From assembly GCA_009993955.1 (NCBI GenBank), contig JAACSL010000003.1:124001-188000 (forward strand): 64,000 nucleotides of DNA. The letters are read 5' to 3'. This stretch comes from Paraglaciecola sp. GTDB taxonomy: Bacteria; Pseudomonadota; Gammaproteobacteria; Enterobacterales; Alteromonadaceae. Each line of letters starts with the position of its first letter. Positions within the stretch are counted from its first letter, which is position 1. Under the pieces are notes generated by a model. That model was not told the DNA's origin, did not search any database, and saw only the letters and a list, made by a program, of their open reading frames with translations. The position numbers were made by a program, and so were the translations under genes. Below, one piece after another: positions 62,643-64,000 of this stretch.

Positions 62643-64000
62643 ATGACCGATAAAGCAGCTAAAAATGCTTTGTACATTCCCCATTCCGGCCCCTCTTTAT
62701 TAGAAACACCTCTTCTCAATAAGGGCAGTGCATTCAGTGCATCAGAGCGTGTGAATTTTAACCTCACAGGTTTGATCCCACCACGTTATGAGACCATAGA
62801 AGAACAGGTCGAGCGCGCCTACATGCAGTACTCCAGTTTTGTAGCACCCATAAACAAACATATTTATCTACGTGCCATCCAAGATAATAACGAAACCTTG
62901 TTCTATCGCCTGATTCAGCAACATATTGATGAGATGATGCCCATCATCTATACCCCTACTGTAGGGGATGCGTGTGAGCAGTTTTCAGATATTTACCGCA
63001 GTTCCCGCGGTTTGTTTATTTCCTATTCAGAACGTCATCAAATGGACGATATTTTGCGCAATGCCACCAAACGCAAGGTCAAGGTCATTGTGGTAACCGA
63101 TGGTGAGCGTATTTTAGGTTTGGGCGATCAAGGCATTGGTGGAATGGGGATCCCGATTGGTAAGTTATCCCTCTACACAGCCTGCGGTGGCATTAGCCCA
63201 GCCTATACCTTACCTGTCATGTTAGATGTGGGTACTAATAATGAAAAACTGCTTGCAGACCCAATGTATATGGGGGCAAGACATAAACGTATCGGCCAAG
63301 CAGAATACGACGAATTTGTTGACATGTTTATGACCGCAGTGCAAAGGCGCTGGCCAGAAGTCATGATCCAATTTGAAGATTTTGCGCAACCCAATGCCAT
63401 GCCCATTCTCGAACGTTATCGTCATTCGGTGTGCTGTTTCAACGATGATATTCAGGGCACAGCCGCCGTTACGGTGGGCAGTATCATGGCGGCCTGTCAA
63501 TCCAAACAAAGCTTATTGTCATTGCAAACCATTGTATTTGTGGGGGCCGGTTCAGCGGGTTGTGGTATTGCTGAACAAATTATCAAACAGATGTGTAATG
63601 AGGGCATCAGTGACGCCCAGGCCCGTACGCAAGTGCTGATGGTCGACCGCTTTGGTTTGTTGACCCAAGGAATGAGCGGTTTACGTGACTTCCAGGAACG
63701 CTTGTGTCAAACAACTCAAGCTACCCAAGACTGGCAAATAAGTGGTGAATACCCCAGTTTGTTAGAGGTGATAGAGCACGCTAAACCAACAGTACTTATT
63801 GGTGTCTCTGGCCAAGCAGGTTTGTTCACCGAACAAGTCATCCGTAGCATGAAGCAGCATTGTCATTTGCCGATTATATTCCCCTTGAGCAATCCCTCTC
63901 GCCAAGTAGAGGCTACACCTCAGCAAGTTATCGAATGGACAGACGGCGAGGTTATTATTGCCACGGGTAGCCCCTTTAAGCCTGTAACGTATAAAGGAAA
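62643..64000 (+). CDS. maeA: NAD-dependent malic enzyme MaeA (partial, runs off the right edge)
   Basis: The frame from ATG 62643 stays open to the window end, giving at least 452 residues of an expected ~565. It tracks E. coli MaeA closely: [22 protein letters not shown]-like start, [54 protein letters not shown], and the NAD site [14 protein letters not shown]. It converts malate to pyruvate, CO2 and NADH. mdh at the other end of the window uses the same substrate. It has a separate 142-base upstream gap. Confidence 0.95.
   Translation, partial: MTDKAAKNALYIPHSGPSLLETPLLNKGSAFSASERVNFNLTGLIPPRYETIEEQVERAYMQYSSFVAPINKHIYLRAIQDNNETLFYRLIQQHIDEMMPIIYTPTVGDACEQFSDIYRSSRGLFISYSERHQMDDILRNATKRKVKVIVVTDGERILGLGDQGIGGMGIPIGKLSLYTACGGISPAYTLPVMLDVGTNNEKLLADPMYMGARHKRIGQAEYDEFVDMFMTAVQRRWPEVMIQFEDFAQPNAMPILERYRHSVCCFNDDIQGTAAVTVGSIMAACQSKQSLLSLQTIVFVGAGSAGCGIAEQIIKQMCNEGISDAQARTQVLMVDRFGLLTQGMSGLRDFQERLCQTTQATQDWQISGEYPSLLEVIEHAKPTVLIGVSGQAGLFTEQVIRSMKQHCHLPIIFPLSNPSRQVEATPQQVIEWTDGEVIIATGSPFKPVTYKG

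Overview
The window reads as a chromosomal core segment of a marine-type gammaproteobacterium, most likely Alteromonadales/Alteromonadaceae (Alteromonas, Paraglaciecola or Glaciecola relatives). The reasons are the gene orders argR<>mdh, gltBD<>arcB, yrbG-kdsD-kdsC-lptCAB-rpoN-hpf-ptsN-rapZ-ptsO, mlaFEDCB-ibaG-murA, degS-degQ-zapG<>zapE, dam-damX-aroBK-pilQPONM<>mrcA, a large TonB-dependent receptor at the edge, a TorF-type porin and moderate GC. Coding density is high. I saw no rRNA, tRNA, CRISPR array, insertion sequence or integrase.

Layout. 1-2.1 kb: 3' end of a TonB-dependent receptor, then argR diverging from mdh. 2.1-4.6 kb: small proteins (DUF2726, unknown exported, DUF2937) and a FrnE-like DsbA protein. 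4.7-13.5 kb: glutamate synthase gltBD diverging from the redox sensor kinase arcB. 13.5-17 kb: EamA exporter, MgtE, and a two-gene island with a contractile-tail-tube-like protein. 17-24.9 kb: one long leftward run for nitrogen PTS, ribosome hibernation, sigma-54, LPS transport, KDO synthesis and a Ca/Na antiporter. 25-29.8 kb: rightward mlaFEDCB-ibaG-murA. 29.8-34.2 kb: periplasmic proteases DegS and DegQ, then division proteins ZapG and ZapE. 34.3-40.6 kb: YeeN-type YebC, an exported nucleosidase, folE, a small unknown, hemJ, a CLC protein, DUF6776 and erpA. 40.7-49.1 kb: arginine succinyltransferase genes with a DUF1338 gene, an HDOD protein, pabA/trpG-type glutaminase, trpS and rpe. 49.4-50.8 kb: TorF porin, an unknown and DUF2970. 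50.8-59.8 kb: dam, damX, aroB, aroK and pilQPONM. 59.9-64 kb: mrcA and the start of maeA, which runs off the window.

Envelope biogenesis dominates and the parts fit together. KdsD/KdsC and LptABC make and move LPS, MlaBCDEF keeps phospholipids out of the outer leaflet, MurA and MrcA build peptidoglycan, DegS/DegQ police envelope protein folding, and ZapG/ZapE/DamX act at the septum. Nitrogen and redox control form the second theme: RpoN, PtsN, NPr, RapZ, ArgR, GltBD and ArcB.

Most of the window is ordinary. The points most worth a second look are: an apparently orphan injectosome/phage tail-tube gene with an unassigned partner, sitting between ptsO and mgtE; an ArcB that keeps Cys183 but has Tyr244 where E. 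coli has redox-active Cys241; a CLC protein with Val183 at the proton-glutamate position; a 23-codon ORF with a strong ribosome site upstream of mlaF; a hairpin abutting the start of an unknown ORF next to torF; a secreted MTA/SAH-type nucleosidase; and a DamX whose N-terminal P-loop is degenerate.
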